A stretch of DNA of 64,000 nucleotides from Bacteroidales bacterium (GTDB lineage Bacteria; Bacteroidota; Bacteroidia; Bacteroidales; Rikenellaceae): positions 1 through 64,000 of the forward strand of contig CASPAC010000005.1 in NCBI GenBank assembly GCA_949419965.1, read 5' to 3'. A program made the position numbers and the translations under genes. The notes beneath the pieces were generated by a model, which worked only from the letters and a program-made list of their open reading frames with translations, had not been told where the DNA came from and searched no databases. Of the stretch, positions 38,033-48,202 are shown piece by piece (position 1 is the stretch's first letter; each line of letters opens with the position of its first letter).

Positions 38033-38629
38033 CTATAACGAAACTTTGAAGTAGGCGGCACCCGAGCGCCGGGCGGCTTCGAGTCCGACCGCCGAATCCT
38101 CGAAAATGACGGTTTCGCGAGGCGAAACGCCTTCGCGCCGCATGGCTTCGAGGAAGCAGTCGGGTGCGGGTTTGCTGCGGGGAATGTCGGACCCGGCGAG
38201 GATGCCGTCGACCTTTCCCTCCGGAGCATCGTCTGCTGGAGTATCGGGACCTCCGATGCCCAGATGCTGCATGACATGGTCGATGTTGGCGCGGCTGCCC
38301 GTGGAGACGATCCACACCTTGCCGCCTTGCCGGCGGAATTGCTGGCAGAACTCCCACAAAGGCCGGTTGAGACGCACCGAGTCGAAAAAGGCAGGGTAGA
38401 GTTCGATTTTCCGCAGCCGCAGCCGTTCGCGTTCGGCGGGGTCGTCGATCCCGTAGGTGCGGAGGAATTCGTCGCACCGCACACCGAAATAACGGGCGAC
38501 GTATTCTTCTTCGGACAACGGATGCCCCGCTTCGGTGAATGCGGCAACATAAGCCAAGGCGTTGGCCCGGCGGGTGTCGGCCAGCGTGCCGTCGAAGTCG
38601 AGCAGGATGAGTTTGACCGCGGTTTCCAT
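38033..38629 (-). CDS. HAD-family hydrolase, beta-phosphoglucomutase-like
   Basis: A 198-residue phosphatase-fold protein. The nucleophile motif is DFDGTLAD (about 11-18), VSTGSRAN matches motif II, SKPAPDCFLEAM has the motif III lysine, and FEDSAVGLEAARR is the acidic motif IV. The cap domain (about 20-90) is the alpha-helical type of beta-PGM/phosphoglycolate phosphatases. The substrate cannot be told. It is last in an operon with two M23 peptidase genes, four bases after the second. Confidence 0.85.
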   Translation of the reverse strand: METAVKLILLDFDGTLADTRRANALAYVAAFTEAGHPLSEEEYVARYFGVRCDEFLRTYGIDDPAERERLRLRKIELYPAFFDSVRLNRPLWEFCQQFRRQGGKVWIVSTGSRANIDHVMQHLGIGGPDTPADDAPEGKVDGILAGSDIPRSKPAPDCFLEAMRREGVSPRETVIFEDSAVGLEAARRSGAAYFKVSL

Positions 38630-38633
38630 GGGA

Positions 38634-39587
38634 TCAGTCGAACGACTGCATGCCCGACTGCGCGATGCGGATCATGCGCTGGTATTCGGAGGGCGTGAGC
38701 TCCATGAAGAAGTAGTGGATAGGGTCGATGCGCATGCCGTTGTAGCGCACCTCGTAGTGGAGGTGGGGCGCCAGCGAAAGGCCCGTGTCGCCCGAACGGG
38801 CGATGATGTCGCCGCGGCGCACGTGTTCTCCCTTCTTGACATGAATCTGCGACAGATGGCTGTAGGAGGTTTCGTAGCCGTTGCCGTGGTCGATGACGAC
38901 GGTCCGGCCCGACGTGGAGTTGCGGTCGGAGAGGTCGCGCACCGTGCCGTCGGCCGTGGCGAAGACGCGCGAACCCTCGGGAATGGTGTAGTCGACGCCC
39001 TGGTGGGACTTCAGCGTGCGGTAGAAGGGATGGATGCGCATGCCGTAGGAGGCCGTCAGCAGCGTTAGCTGCTTGTTGATGACCGGCTGGATGGCGGGAA
39101 TGTTGTTGCATTGCAGGCCGATCGAGTCGATCCGGGTCTGCAGGGAAAGATAGGTGTCGTTGAGCTCGGTGAGCCGTTTTTCGAGTTGATCGATGCGCTG
39201 GCGCAGGTCATGCTTGAGTTGGCGCGAGGAGCGGCCGATGAGTTCTTCGTAGCTGGCGACATGCTTGTTGTTGGCTTCGCTCTCGGACTCGTAGGGATCC
39301 GATTCGAACAGGGTGCGGAAGACGTTGCGGTCGCGCTCCGAAAGGTTGTTCAGAACCAGTGCGAGCGAATCGTAGCGTTGCGAGAGTACGGTGTATTCGC
39401 GGCGCAGGTCGTCGGTGGAGTGTTTGAGCATGTATTCCACCGGCGTGTCGAAAAAGAGCGAGAATCCCAGGTAGTAGAGCACGGCGATACCGGTCCACAC
39501 GAAGAACTGGGCCGTGAGCCGGACGAGCTTCTGTCTGCGCTGCTTGCGCCGTTGCAGTTTTTCCCGTATTTCCTTCTTGTCGGTCAT
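38634..39587 (-). CDS. M23 family metallopeptidase
   Basis: A 317-residue membrane-anchored protein: a basic cytoplasmic start, a membrane helix (about 24-42), a periplasmic coiled-coil-prone stretch (about 55-165) and a C-terminal LytM/M23 domain. The zinc ligands are in HQGVDY (His, Asp) and HLHYEV, with GNGYETSYSHL between. Such enzymes cut or recognise peptidoglycan cross-bridges, or activate amidases. It is one base after its paralogue and has the same layout. Confidence 0.88.
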   Translation of the reverse strand: MTDKKEIREKLQRRKQRRQKLVRLTAQFFVWTGIAVLYYLGFSLFFDTPVEYMLKHSTDDLRREYTVLSQRYDSLALVLNNLSERDRNVFRTLFESDPYESESEANNKHVASYEELIGRSSRQLKHDLRQRIDQLEKRLTELNDTYLSLQTRIDSIGLQCNNIPAIQPVINKQLTLLTASYGMRIHPFYRTLKSHQGVDYTIPEGSRVFATADGTVRDLSDRNSTSGRTVVIDHGNGYETSYSHLSQIHVKKGEHVRRGDIIARSGDTGLSLAPHLHYEVRYNGMRIDPIHYFFMELTPSEYQRMIRIAQSGMQSFD

Positions 39588-39588
39588 G

Positions 39589-40593
39589 CTACAAAGTTTC
39601 GAAGTTGGTTTCGCGGATGTGCTCCATGAACTTGTTGTATTCCTCGTTGGTCATGTTGCGGTTGAAGTAGTTGATCGGGTTGACGGGCGTGCCCTTGTGG
39701 ATCACTTCGTAGTGGAGGTGGGGCGATGTGGAGCCGCCCGTGTTGCCGGCTTCGCCGATGATCTGCCCGCGCACGACCTTATCGCCGGGTTTGACCAGTA
39801 TTTTGCTCAGGTGGGCGTAGCGCGTCTGGTAGCCGAATTCGTGGTTCAGCAGCACCTGCTGTCCGTAGCCGCGCAGCGGTTCGCCTCGGTCGATTTTCTG
39901 CACCACGGCGTCACCCGTGGCATAGATCGGCGTGCCGCGGTCGCATCCCAGGTCGACGCCCTGGTGGGCGATGATGCGGTGGTAGATGGGGTGCATGCGC
40001 CGGGGATTGAAAGCGCCGATATGGTTGCCGTGCAGCTCCTTGCGGTCGATGGGCCAGATGGCCGGAATGGCCGACGCCAGGCGGGCCTTGTCCTTGGAGA
40101 GGGTCTGCAGCTCGTCGAACGACACCGATTCCTGGTAGAGCGTCCGGGCCAGTTCGTCGAGCTGTTTCCAGGTGCCGATCATCAGCGGTGCGAATTCGTC
40201 GTCGGCCAGGGCGGCGTATTTCGAGTCGGGGTAGGGCTGCCATACGCCGGGGATCGAAAGCGTGTCGGCCGAAAAGAGCGAACGATAGACATATTGGTCG
40301 CGATGGCGGATCTCCTCCACCTCCTCGCGGGCCGTGCGTATGCGCTCCTGGAGAATCCGGTAGCGGATCATCAGCTCGCGGTTCTCGCGGTTGATGCGGT
40401 ACATCTTCGGGGTGTAGAAGAACTGCGAGAAAAGTACGTTGGCGATCGACACGAGGATGAATCCGATGAGAATCTTGCGCACGAAGCGGTAGAATCTCAA
40501 CCGGAAGGGCGCACGTGCGGGCTCGCGTGCCGGTTTCCTGCCGTCGGGGGCGGTGGCCGGCGTGTCGAACAAAGTCATCTGTTTTTGCGTCAT
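39589..40593 (-). CDS. M23 family metallopeptidase (tandem paralogue)
   Basis: A 334-residue protein with the same order: basic N-terminus, one membrane helix (about 42-60), a coiled-coil region and an M23 domain with HQGVDLG and HLHYEVIHKG. The zinc ligands are intact, so it is probably active. It is the first gene of the operon. Tandem duplication suggests a paired function in cell wall growth or division. Confidence 0.88.
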   Translation of the reverse strand: MTQKQMTLFDTPATAPDGRKPAREPARAPFRLRFYRFVRKILIGFILVSIANVLFSQFFYTPKMYRINRENRELMIRYRILQERIRTAREEVEEIRHRDQYVYRSLFSADTLSIPGVWQPYPDSKYAALADDEFAPLMIGTWKQLDELARTLYQESVSFDELQTLSKDKARLASAIPAIWPIDRKELHGNHIGAFNPRRMHPIYHRIIAHQGVDLGCDRGTPIYATGDAVVQKIDRGEPLRGYGQQVLLNHEFGYQTRYAHLSKILVKPGDKVVRGQIIGEAGNTGGSTSPHLHYEVIHKGTPVNPINYFNRNMTNEEYNKFMEHIRETNFETL

Positions 40594-40621
40594 CCTCTAA
40601 AAAACTGCGGTTTGTAGGATG

Positions 40622-40649
40622 CAAATTTAAGTTTAATTGTGTAATTTTG
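40622..40649. promoter_or_regulatory. Divergent -7 boxes between the M23 and alaS genes
   Basis: TAATTTTG (40642-40649) reads toward alaS, and TAAATTTG (40629-40622, minus) reads toward the M23 genes. Clear -33 boxes were not found for either. Confidence 0.4.
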
Positions 40650-40692
40650 CAACCCGACAAGTATAACGACAGAATCGGATAAAACAATATAT

Positions 40693-43314
40693 ATGGAATC
40701 TGCAAAAATTCGACAGGCTTTTCTCGACTTCTTCGAACGCAAGGGCCATGCCATCGTTCCGTCGGCGCCGATGGTCGTCAAGGGCGACCCCACGCTGATG
40801 TTCACCAACGCCGGCATGAACCAGTTCAAGGATATTTTCCTGGGCAATGCGCCGCGCAAGTATCCGCGTGCGGCCGATACGCAGAAGTGCCTGCGCGTTT
40901 CGGGCAAGCACAACGACCTGGAGGAGGTGGGTCACGACACCTACCACCACACCATGTTCGAGATGCTGGGCAACTGGTCCTACGGCGACTATTTCAAGAA
41001 GGAGGCCATCGAGTGGGCCTGGGAGTTGCTGCACGACGTCTACGGACTGCCTGCCGAGCGGATGTACGCCACCGTCTTCGAGGGGTCGGAGGAGGACGGC
41101 GTGCCTTTCGACCAGGAGGCCTACGATTATTGGAAGCGTTTCCTGCCCGAGGACCACATCATCCGCGGCAACAAGCACGATAACTTCTGGGAGATGGGCG
41201 AGACGGGTCCCTGCGGCCCCTGTTCCGAAATCCACTTCGACCTGCGCGACGAAAAGGAGATCGCCGCCGTACCCGGCCGCGAGATGGTCAACCGGAGCCA
41301 TCCGCAGGTCATCGAGATTTGGAATCTCGTCTTCATGCAGTTCAACCGCAAGGCCAACGGTTCGTTGGAGGAGCTGCCCGCGCGCAATGTCGACACGGGC
41401 ATGGGCTTCGAGCGTCTCTGCATGATCTTGCAGGGTAAGAAATCGAACTACGATACCGACGTTTTCCAGCCTACGATCAGCCGCATTGCAGCCCTGTCGG
41501 GCAAGCAGTACGGTGCCGATGCCAAGGCCGACGTGGCCATGCGCGTCATCGCCGACCACCTGCGCGCCATCGCGTTCTCCATCGCCGACGGACAGCTGCC
41601 GTCGAACGTCAAGGCCGGCTATGTCATCCGCCGCATCCTGCGCCGTGCCGTGCGCTACGGCTATACCTACCTCGGATTCACCGAGCCGACTCTGTGCCGC
41701 CTGGTTCCCGGACTGGTCGGGCAGATGGGCGGCCAGTTCCCCGAGCTCAAGGCCCAGCAGGGGTTGATCGAGAAGGTCATCGAGGAGGAGGAGGCTTCGT
41801 TCCTGCGCACGCTGGCTACGGGCATCAACCTGCTGGACGGCGTCATCGCGCGCACCAAGAGCGAGGGCCGCAAGGCTATTTCGGGCACCGACGCCTTCGA
41901 GTTGTACGATACGTTCGGATTCCCGATCGATCTTACGGAGCTCATCGCCCGCGAGCAGGGCGTGGAAGTCGACCTCGATGCCTTCGACAAGGAGTTGCAG
42001 GCTCAGAAGGAGCGTTCGCGCAACGCCGCGGCCGTCGATACCGACGACTGGGTGGAGCTGTTCCCCTTGCGCGAAAGTGTCTTCACAGGTTACGACACGC
42101 TCACCGACGAGGTGCGCATAGCCCGTTATCGCCGCGTCGCTTCCAAGGGCAAGACTTCCTACCAGCTGGTCTTCGACCGCACGCCGTTCTACGGCAATTC
42201 GGGCGGTCAGATCGGCGACATCGGCACCATCGAGAGCGCCAACGAGCGTATCGAGGTGGTAGCTACCGAAAAGGAGAACGGACTGATCATCCATATCGTC
42301 GGGCGGTTGCCCGAGAATCCGGCGGCTGTTTTCACGGCCCGTGTCGATGCCGCAAAACGGCAGTCGGCGGCCAACAACCACTCGGCCACCCACCTCATGC
42401 ACGCCGCATTGCGCAAGGTGCTGGGCGACCACGTCGAGCAGAAGGGTTCGATGGTGACGCCCGAGTTGCTGCGTTTCGACTTCTCGCACTTCCAGAAAGT
42501 CACGCGCGAGGAGCTGCGCGAGGTGGAGCGGCTGGTCAACAAGGCCATCCGTGCCAACCATCCGCTCGAGGAGAAGCGCGATGCCACCAAGGAGGAGGCC
42601 GCCGCAGCCGGGGCCATGATGCTTTTCGGCGAGAAGTACGGCGACCGCGTGCGCATGGTGCGCTTCGGCGATTCGGTCGAGTTGTGCGGCGGTACGCATA
42701 CGGGCGCTACGGGCAACATCGGCTTCTTCAAGATTCTCAACGAGAGCGCCATCTCGGCCGGCGTACGCCGCATCGAGGCCGTCACGGGCGAGCAGGCCGA
42801 AAAGATGCTTTACGTGGCGGAGGATACGATCCGCAGCGTGGGCGAGTACCTGAACAACACGCAGATCGTGCAGGCTGTCAAGAAGATGATCGAAAGCAAC
42901 GAGACCCTTTCCAAGGAGGTCGAGCAGATGCGCCGCGAGCAGGTGTCGCAATGGGCCGAGAAGCTGAGCGCCTCGGTGCCCGAGCGCAACGGCATGCAGC
43001 TCATCGCTATGCAGGTCGGCCATCGTCCCGACCTTGTCAAGGACCTGGCCTACAACCTGCGGGCGCGTTCTTCGAAGCTGGTGCTGGTCGTCGGTTCGGT
43101 GTGCGACGGCAAACCTTCGCTGACCATCATGCTGGGCGACGAGATCGCCGCCCGGGGCATCAATGCTGCAACGGTGGTCCGCGAGGCCGCCAAACTGATG
43201 CAGGGCGGCGGCGGCGGTCAGGCGTTCTTCGCCACGGCCGGCGGCAAGAACCCCGACGGGCTGCAGGCGGCCATCGACAAGGCCGTGGAACTGATTCTCG
43301 CCCAACTCAAGTAG
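40693..43314 (+). CDS. alaS: Alanyl-tRNA synthetase
   Basis: An 873-residue class II synthetase that charges tRNA-Ala. The catalytic domain opens [19 protein letters not shown] and has [15 protein letters not shown]. The editing domain has its zinc set in [11 protein letters not shown] and [13 protein letters not shown]. The C-Ala domain ends with [17 protein letters not shown]. Length is normal. Confidence 0.98.
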   Translation: MESAKIRQAFLDFFERKGHAIVPSAPMVVKGDPTLMFTNAGMNQFKDIFLGNAPRKYPRAADTQKCLRVSGKHNDLEEVGHDTYHHTMFEMLGNWSYGDYFKKEAIEWAWELLHDVYGLPAERMYATVFEGSEEDGVPFDQEAYDYWKRFLPEDHIIRGNKHDNFWEMGETGPCGPCSEIHFDLRDEKEIAAVPGREMVNRSHPQVIEIWNLVFMQFNRKANGSLEELPARNVDTGMGFERLCMILQGKKSNYDTDVFQPTISRIAALSGKQYGADAKADVAMRVIADHLRAIAFSIADGQLPSNVKAGYVIRRILRRAVRYGYTYLGFTEPTLCRLVPGLVGQMGGQFPELKAQQGLIEKVIEEEEASFLRTLATGINLLDGVIARTKSEGRKAISGTDAFELYDTFGFPIDLTELIAREQGVEVDLDAFDKELQAQKERSRNAAAVDTDDWVELFPLRESVFTGYDTLTDEVRIARYRRVASKGKTSYQLVFDRTPFYGNSGGQIGDIGTIESANERIEVVATEKENGLIIHIVGRLPENPAAVFTARVDAAKRQSAANNHSATHLMHAALRKVLGDHVEQKGSMVTPELLRFDFSHFQKVTREELREVERLVNKAIRANHPLEEKRDATKEEAAAAGAMMLFGEKYGDRVRMVRFGDSVELCGGTHTGATGNIGFFKILNESAISAGVRRIEAVTGEQAEKMLYVAEDTIRSVGEYLNNTQIVQAVKKMIESNETLSKEVEQMRREQVSQWAEKLSASVPERNGMQLIAMQVGHRPDLVKDLAYNLRARSSKLVLVVGSVCDGKPSLTIMLGDEIAARGINAATVVREAAKLMQGGGGGQAFFATAGGKNPDGLQAAIDKAVELILAQLK

Positions 43315-43323
43315 ACAACGTTA

Positions 43324-43360
43324 TCGTATTGTCATTCCCAACGCAGTGAAGAATCCGGTT
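43324..43360 (+). repeat. Single GTCATTCC-type repeat unit
   Basis: A degenerate copy (TTGTCATTCCCAACGCAGTG then AAGAATCC) of the phrase frequent in the composite elements, between alaS and gpmI. Confidence 0.4.
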
Positions 43361-43414
43361 TTTCGGCAGATTTCCCGCATTGTTCGGCATGGCATCTATT
43401 AACTAATTACGACT

Positions 43415-44941
43415 ATGGCAAACAAAGTTCTGTTGATGATTCTCGACGGCTGGGGCAACGGCCGCCACGACAAGGCGGACGTCATTTCGACGGTCCATCC
43501 CGCCTATATCTCGGCCATGACCGAAAAATATCCCCATGCGCAGCTGCGCACCGACGGCGAGAATGTCGGTCTGCCCGACGGCCAGATGGGCAATTCGGAG
43601 GTGGGCCACCTCAATATCGGCGCCGGGCGCGTCGTCTACCAGGACCTGGTGAAGATCAACCGCGCCTGCCGCGACAATTCGATCATGGAGAATCCCGAGG
43701 TCGTCCGCGCGTTCGAGTACGCCAGGCAGAACGGCGTCGGCATCCACTTCATGGGTCTTACGTCCGACGGCGGCGTGCACTCGTCGCTGGAGCATCTTTT
43801 CAAGTTGTGCGACATTGCCGCCGAGTACAAGATCGACAACACGTTCGTCCATTGCTTCATGGACGGCCGCGACACCGACCCGCGCAGCGGCAAGGGATTC
43901 ATCGGGCAGCTGGAGAAGCATCTGGCCGCTTCGACGGGCAAGATCGCTACGGTCGTCGGCCGTTATTACGCCATGGACCGCGACAAGCGTTGGGAGCGCG
44001 TGAAGGTCGCCTACGACGCCTTGGTCGACGGCATCGGCGAGCACGCTGCCGACATGGCCGCCGCCGTGCAGAAATCCTATGACGCCGATGTCACCGACGA
44101 GTTCATCAAGCCCATCGTGCGGGTCGACGCCGACGGCAAGCCCGTGGGCACGATCCGGCCCAACGACGTGGTGATCTTCTTCAACTACCGCAACGACCGC
44201 GCGAAGGAGCTTACCGTCGTGCTGACGCAGGAGGATATGCCCGAGGCCGGCATGCACACCCTGCCGCTCTACTATTGCTGCATGACTCCCTACGACGCCA
44301 AGTTCACGGGGCTGCACATCCTCTTCGACAAGGAGAACGTGCCCGACACCATCGGCGAGTGGGTGTCGAAGCAGGGGCTCAGGCAGCTGCGCATCGCCGA
44401 GACCGAGAAGTATGCCCACGTCACGTTTTTCCTGAACGGCGGGCGCGAGGAGGTCTTCGAGGGCGAGGAGCGCATTCTGGTCGCTTCGCCCAAGGTGGCG
44501 ACCTACGACCTGCAGCCCGAGATGTCGGCGCCCGAGGTGGCCGACAAGCTGGTAGCGGCGCTCGATGAGCAGAAGTTCGACTTCATCTGTCTCAACTTCG
44601 CCAACGGCGACATGGTGGGCCACACGGGCGTCTACGATGCCATCGTCAAGGCCGTCAAGGCGGTCGACAGCTGTGTGGAGAAGGTCGTCGAGGCGGCCCG
44701 CCGCAACGGCTACGAGGTGGTGCAGATCGCCGACCACGGCAACGCCGACAACGCCGTCAATGCCGACGGCACGCCCAATACGGCCCATTCGCTCAATCCG
44801 GTGCCCATCGTGGTGGTTTCCGACCGCGTGAAGGCCGTGCACGACGGCATTCTGGCCGACGTGGCACCTACCGTGCTGGAACTGATGGGCGTGGCGCAGC
44901 CTGCCGGCATGACCGGCCAATCGCTGGTGGAACTGAAATAA
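43415..44941 (+). CDS. gpmI: 2,3-bisphosphoglycerate-independent phosphoglycerate mutase
   Basis: A 508-residue Mn-dependent enzyme of lower glycolysis. The alkaline-phosphatase-type fold shows ILDGWG at 9-14, the phosphorylated Ser61 in [21 protein letters not shown], the substrate domain, and C-terminal metal ligands in [12 protein letters not shown] and IADHGNAD. Length is typical. Confidence 0.97.
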   Translation: MANKVLLMILDGWGNGRHDKADVISTVHPAYISAMTEKYPHAQLRTDGENVGLPDGQMGNSEVGHLNIGAGRVVYQDLVKINRACRDNSIMENPEVVRAFEYARQNGVGIHFMGLTSDGGVHSSLEHLFKLCDIAAEYKIDNTFVHCFMDGRDTDPRSGKGFIGQLEKHLAASTGKIATVVGRYYAMDRDKRWERVKVAYDALVDGIGEHAADMAAAVQKSYDADVTDEFIKPIVRVDADGKPVGTIRPNDVVIFFNYRNDRAKELTVVLTQEDMPEAGMHTLPLYYCCMTPYDAKFTGLHILFDKENVPDTIGEWVSKQGLRQLRIAETEKYAHVTFFLNGGREEVFEGEERILVASPKVATYDLQPEMSAPEVADKLVAALDEQKFDFICLNFANGDMVGHTGVYDAIVKAVKAVDSCVEKVVEAARRNGYEVVQIADHGNADNAVNADGTPNTAHSLNPVPIVVVSDRVKAVHDGILADVAPTVLELMGVAQPAGMTGQSLVELK

Positions 44942-44942
44942 C

Positions 44943-45090
44943 GAACCTTTTCCTAAGCCGAGTGCAGAGCCAAGCTTGCTTGAGCTATGCCGAGGCGGGA
45001 AAAGCTGCAAGAAATTGAACCTTTTCCTAAGCCGAGTGCAGAGCCAAGCTTGCTTGAGCTATGCCGAGGCGGGAAAAGCTGCAAGAAATT
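44943..45090 (+). repeat. Perfect 74-base tandem duplication of a hairpin unit
   Basis: Units 44943-45016 and 45017-45090 are identical. Each has the stem GCAGAGCCAAGC/GCTTGAGCTATGC around TT, with a bulged A and one mismatch, between AAGCCGAG and CCGAGGCG. They fill the gpmI to TlpA-like gap. No -7 box is seen. Confidence 0.9.
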
Positions 45091-45110
45091 GAACCTTAAA
45101 ACCGAACACT

Positions 45111-46184
45111 ATGAAAAAATTGTTGTTCTTTGCGGCCTGCACGGCGATCTTCGCTTCGTGTACGTCGAAGAAGCCCTACACCATCACGGGCGAAGTCGAT
45201 CCGTCGATGAACGGGAAGACGGTCTATCTCTACGATTTCCACAACGCTCGGATGACCGACAGCGTGGTCGTCGCCGAGGGCCGTTTCAGCTTCAGCGGCA
45301 CCATGGCCGGCGATTCGTTGCGTCGTGTCGCTTTGGACCGCAACTACGTCGATGTGATCGTGGAGGGCGGCGACTATACGGTCGACCTGGCCGCACGTAC
45401 GGCAGCGGGTTCGAAGCTCACCGAGGAAAAAGGCCGTTTCGACGCCCAGTACGATTCGATCCGGGGTGCCTTCTACGAGCGTTACCGCGCTTTGATGGCC
45501 GATGCGTCGCTGAGCGAGGAGACGCGCGAGGAGAAGGCCGACGCTTTGGTCGGGGAGATCAATGAAGCGTTGGGCGAGGCGGCCCGTCCGGTTGTCGAGG
45601 CCAACAACAATGCGCTGGGCGCCTATGTCTTCTGGCGGTGGAGCTCCGATCTGGAAACTCCCGAGGAGTTCGACGCAGCCTTGGCCCTGGCCGGCGACTA
45701 CGTCCGCAACTTCGCTCCCGTGAAGAAGAGCATCGCCACGAACGAGGCGCTGAAGAAAACGGCCGAGGGGATGCCTTTCGTCGATTTCACCATCGAGAAC
45801 GGCAATGCCGACGGTACGGCCGTCAGCCTCTCCGACTACGTGGGCAAGGGCAAATACGTGCTGGTCGACTTCTGGGCTTCGTGGTGCGGTCCCTGCCGTC
45901 GCGAGATTCCCAACATCCGCGAGGTGTGGGAGAAGTACCGCGGCGATAAGTTCGAGGTGCTGGGCGTAGCCGTGTGGGACGAGCGCGAGGAGACCCGCAA
46001 AGCGGCCGAGCAGCTCGGCATCGAGTGGCCCGAGATCGTCGATGCGCAGGCCGTTCCGACCGAACTCTACGGTATCGCCGGCATTCCCCACATCATTCTC
46101 TTCGGCCCCGACGGTACGATCGTTGCCCGCGGGCTGCGCGGCGCGGCTCTCAAGGAGAAGGTCGCCGAAGTGCTGGCCGAATAG
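45111..46184 (+). CDS. TlpA-like thioredoxin-family lipoprotein with DUF4369-type N-terminus
   Basis: A 357-residue lipoprotein (lipobox FASC, Cys17). The N-terminal part (about 20-120) is DUF4369-like beta structure (YTITGEVDPSMNGKTVYLYD). A helical linker follows, and then an AhpC/TSA-thioredoxin domain with the redox motif WASWCGPCRREIPN. It should act in the periplasm on protein disulfides. The C-terminus (GIPHIILFGPDGTIVARGLRG) is typical. It may sit alone in its transcript after the tandem repeat. Confidence 0.88.
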   Translation: MKKLLFFAACTAIFASCTSKKPYTITGEVDPSMNGKTVYLYDFHNARMTDSVVVAEGRFSFSGTMAGDSLRRVALDRNYVDVIVEGGDYTVDLAARTAAGSKLTEEKGRFDAQYDSIRGAFYERYRALMADASLSEETREEKADALVGEINEALGEAARPVVEANNNALGAYVFWRWSSDLETPEEFDAALALAGDYVRNFAPVKKSIATNEALKKTAEGMPFVDFTIENGNADGTAVSLSDYVGKGKYVLVDFWASWCGPCRREIPNIREVWEKYRGDKFEVLGVAVWDEREETRKAAEQLGIEWPEIVDAQAVPTELYGIAGIPHIILFGPDGTIVARGLRGAALKEKVAEVLAE

Positions 46185-46205
46185 GCTGAGCCGGCCGACA
46201 ATCGA

Positions 46206-46245
46206 AGCGGGTTGCGATTTCTGGAATCGCAACCCGCTCTTTTTG
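46206..46245 (+). terminator. Terminator of the TlpA-like gene
   Basis: A perfect 14-bp stem (46206-46219 with 46225-46238) is followed by CTTTTT. Confidence 0.85.
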
Positions 46246-46299
46246 TGCGCGGACCGAGGCCGGTGGAGCAGGCACCGGACGGGTTCGCTTTTCCGGCGA

Positions 46300-46791
46300 T
46301 CAGTAGAGATCGATGTATTCGCGGCTGTTTCCCACGATCCGAAGATATTCGTCGAACGCCTCCCGGCCGATGACTACCGTAGCCCGGTTGTCGTTGGGGT
46401 GGAACGCCAGCACGGGCCAGTCGCGCATCCGGCGGTCGAAGAACAGATGCACATGGTGCGCCGTGTCGTTGATAAGTCCGAATGGCGACACCGAGCCGGG
46501 TTTGACGCCGAGCCATCGCTGCAGCCGTTCGGGCGATGCGAACGAGAGCCGGCCCTGGCCGAGCCGGTGTTCCAGTTCGCGGACGGCCAGCTGCCGCCGT
46601 GCATCGAAACAGACCAGATAGTGGCGGTCGCCCTTGTGGTTGCGCAGAAAGAGGTTCTTGCAGTGCTGTGCCCCGTCGTTGCGGCAGTATTGCAGGGCAA
46701 GTTCGCATGTGGGGGCTTCGGGGTGTTCGTACCACGTGTAGCCGATGCCGTGCGCTTCGAGAAAGTCGAATACCCGCTGTCGTTGTTCCAT
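46300..46791 (-). CDS. Prolyl-tRNA editing protein (ProXp-ala/YbaK family)
   Basis: A 163-residue stand-alone INS-type domain. Family members clear mischarged tRNA-Pro, usually Ala-tRNA-Pro. The pattern GIGYTWYEHPEAPTC, then NLFLRNHKGDRHYLVCF, VKPGSVSPFGLIND and LAFHPNDNRATVVI, is that of 'prolyl-tRNA synthetase associated domain' proteins. Which amino acid is edited was not tested. It is last in an operon behind tcdA. Confidence 0.88.
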   Translation of the reverse strand: MEQRQRVFDFLEAHGIGYTWYEHPEAPTCELALQYCRNDGAQHCKNLFLRNHKGDRHYLVCFDARRQLAVRELEHRLGQGRLSFASPERLQRWLGVKPGSVSPFGLINDTAHHVHLFFDRRMRDWPVLAFHPNDNRATVVIGREAFDEYLRIVGNSREYIDLY

Positions 46792-46801
46792 GGCGTGCGT
46801 G

Positions 46802-47527
46802 TCAGCAGGTCGTTTCGCCGATCAGCCCGCGGACGACGACCGAGGCGCAGCCTATGCCGAACAGGGCGGGCATGTAGGAGATGGTCCCTACGTTCGACTT
46901 CTTGTTCTGTTCCTCGCACACGATCATCGCCCCTTTGCGAATGGGTTCGGGCGAGAAAACGGCCTGGAACCCCCGCCGCACACCCGCCTTGTGGAGCCGT
47001 TTGCGCAGCATGTGGGCCAGCGGGCAGTGGTGGGTCTTCGAGATGTCGGCTATCTCGAGCTGCGTGGGGTCGGTCTTGGCTCCGGCGCCCATCGAGCTGA
47101 CAAGCGGAACGCCCCGTTCGAGTGTCGCGAGGATGAGCGCCAGTTTGGGCGAGAGGGTGTCGATGGCGTCGACGACATAGTCGTATTTCGCGGCATCGAG
47201 CAGCGCGTAGGTTTCGTCGTCCTTGATGTAGCGTTCGACCGCCGTAAGCCGGAGTTCCGGGTTGATGTCGCGGAGCCGTTCGGCCATCACGGCGGCCTTG
47301 GGACGCCCCACGGTCGAGTGCAGCGCTATCAGCTGGCGGTTGATGTTGGTTGCCGACACCGTGTCGGCATCGGCTATGGTCATGCTCCCCACGCCTGCCC
47401 GGGCGATCATCTCGGCGGCGTAGGCTCCCACGCCGCCGACTCCTACGACCAGCACGTGAGCACGGCGCAGCATGTCGAGTTTCTCTTCGCCCAGCAGCAG
47501 GGCGGTGCGTTCCAGCCAGTTATCCAT
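46802..47527 (-). CDS. tcdA: tRNA threonylcarbamoyladenosine dehydratase
   Basis: A 241-residue E1/ThiF-type ATP-dependent enzyme that cyclises t6A37 of tRNAs. The nucleotide loop is GVGGVGAYAAEMIARAG, followed by ADADTVSATNINRQ, and a DAIDTL segment. Its ATG overlaps the stop of tatD in an 8-base overlap, which suggests translational coupling. Confidence 0.92.
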   Translation of the reverse strand: MDNWLERTALLLGEEKLDMLRRAHVLVVGVGGVGAYAAEMIARAGVGSMTIADADTVSATNINRQLIALHSTVGRPKAAVMAERLRDINPELRLTAVERYIKDDETYALLDAAKYDYVVDAIDTLSPKLALILATLERGVPLVSSMGAGAKTDPTQLEIADISKTHHCPLAHMLRKRLHKAGVRRGFQAVFSPEPIRKGAMIVCEEQNKKSNVGTISYMPALFGIGCASVVVRGLIGETTC

Positions 47528-48131
47528 GAATGAAAATACGTTCGTAGTTTTCGGTCGTCGCCCGTTGCAGTTCGCCGGTCGTCACTCGCAGGAGCGCCGC
47601 CGCGCGGGCATAGATCGTCTCGATGGGCGTTTCGCTCTCGTCGGTTTCCAGAAAGAGTTGCGACAGCGGTGTGTTCTGTATGGCTCCGATCGTCCGCGGC
47701 GAGGCGAAGGTCCGTTCGCCGAACGAAAGACAATACCCCTTTTCCCACGCCTGGCGGGCTTGTTCGGGCGAACCGATGAAGCCGTGGAAGATGACGGCGC
47801 GCGGTTCTTGTTCGCGCAGCAGGCGCATCGTCTCCGCGAATGCCCGCACGCAATGGAGCACCACGGGCAGCCGTCGTTCGCAGGCCAGCGTCAGTTGGGC
47901 GCGGAAAAGCTCGATCTGCGCCTGACGCGTGCCGTTGTCGGCCGCCCGCACGAAGTCGAGTCCGATTTCGCCTACGGCCTGCGCGTCGCCCCGGTCCAGT
48001 TCCGCAGCCAGTCGGTCCCATTCGTCCGGACCGATTCTGCCCGCTTCCCACGGATGGATGCCGGCCGTGCGCAATTCGATGCCGCAACCGGTGGGCCGGT
48101 GGGTGTGTATGTTGACGTAGGCGGGATTCAC
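47520..48131 (-). CDS. tatD: TatD-family metal-dependent hydrolase
   Basis: A 203-residue amidohydrolase-fold protein. Metal-ligand motifs are visible: HTH near residue 9, GEIGLD, VVLHCV, FHGF and LETDES. TatD proteins are 3'-5' DNA exonuclease/hydrolases; it is a little shorter than most. The start is taken as GTG at 48131, since a TTG further up lies inside the promoter box. It is first in the tatD-tcdA-editing operon. Confidence 0.8.
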   Translation of the reverse strand: MNPAYVNIHTHRPTGCGIELRTAGIHPWEAGRIGPDEWDRLAAELDRGDAQAVGEIGLDFVRAADNGTRQAQIELFRAQLTLACERRLPVVLHCVRAFAETMRLLREQEPRAVIFHGFIGSPEQARQAWEKGYCLSFGERTFASPRTIGAIQNTPLSQLFLETDESETPIETIYARAAALLRVTTGELQRATTENYERIFIHG

Positions 48132-48170
48132 GGCGGATTCGGTTTGTCCAAGCGTAGCGGTTCGGAGAAA

Positions 48171-48202
48171 CAAAGATATGAATAAGCGAGGGCAAAAGCA
48201 AG
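48171..48202 (-). promoter_or_regulatory. Repeat-borne promoter of the tatD operon
   Basis: On the minus strand CTTG in the repeat stem, 20 bases, then TATCTTTG (48178-48171). Layout and spacing are as at 2713-2744. The proposed GTG start is about 40 bases downstream. Confidence 0.65.

Noticed and set aside
44987..45565. Plus-strand frame starting in the 74-base tandem repeat and running into the TlpA-like gene
   Set aside because: It is out of frame with the real gene, whose signal peptide starts at 45111.
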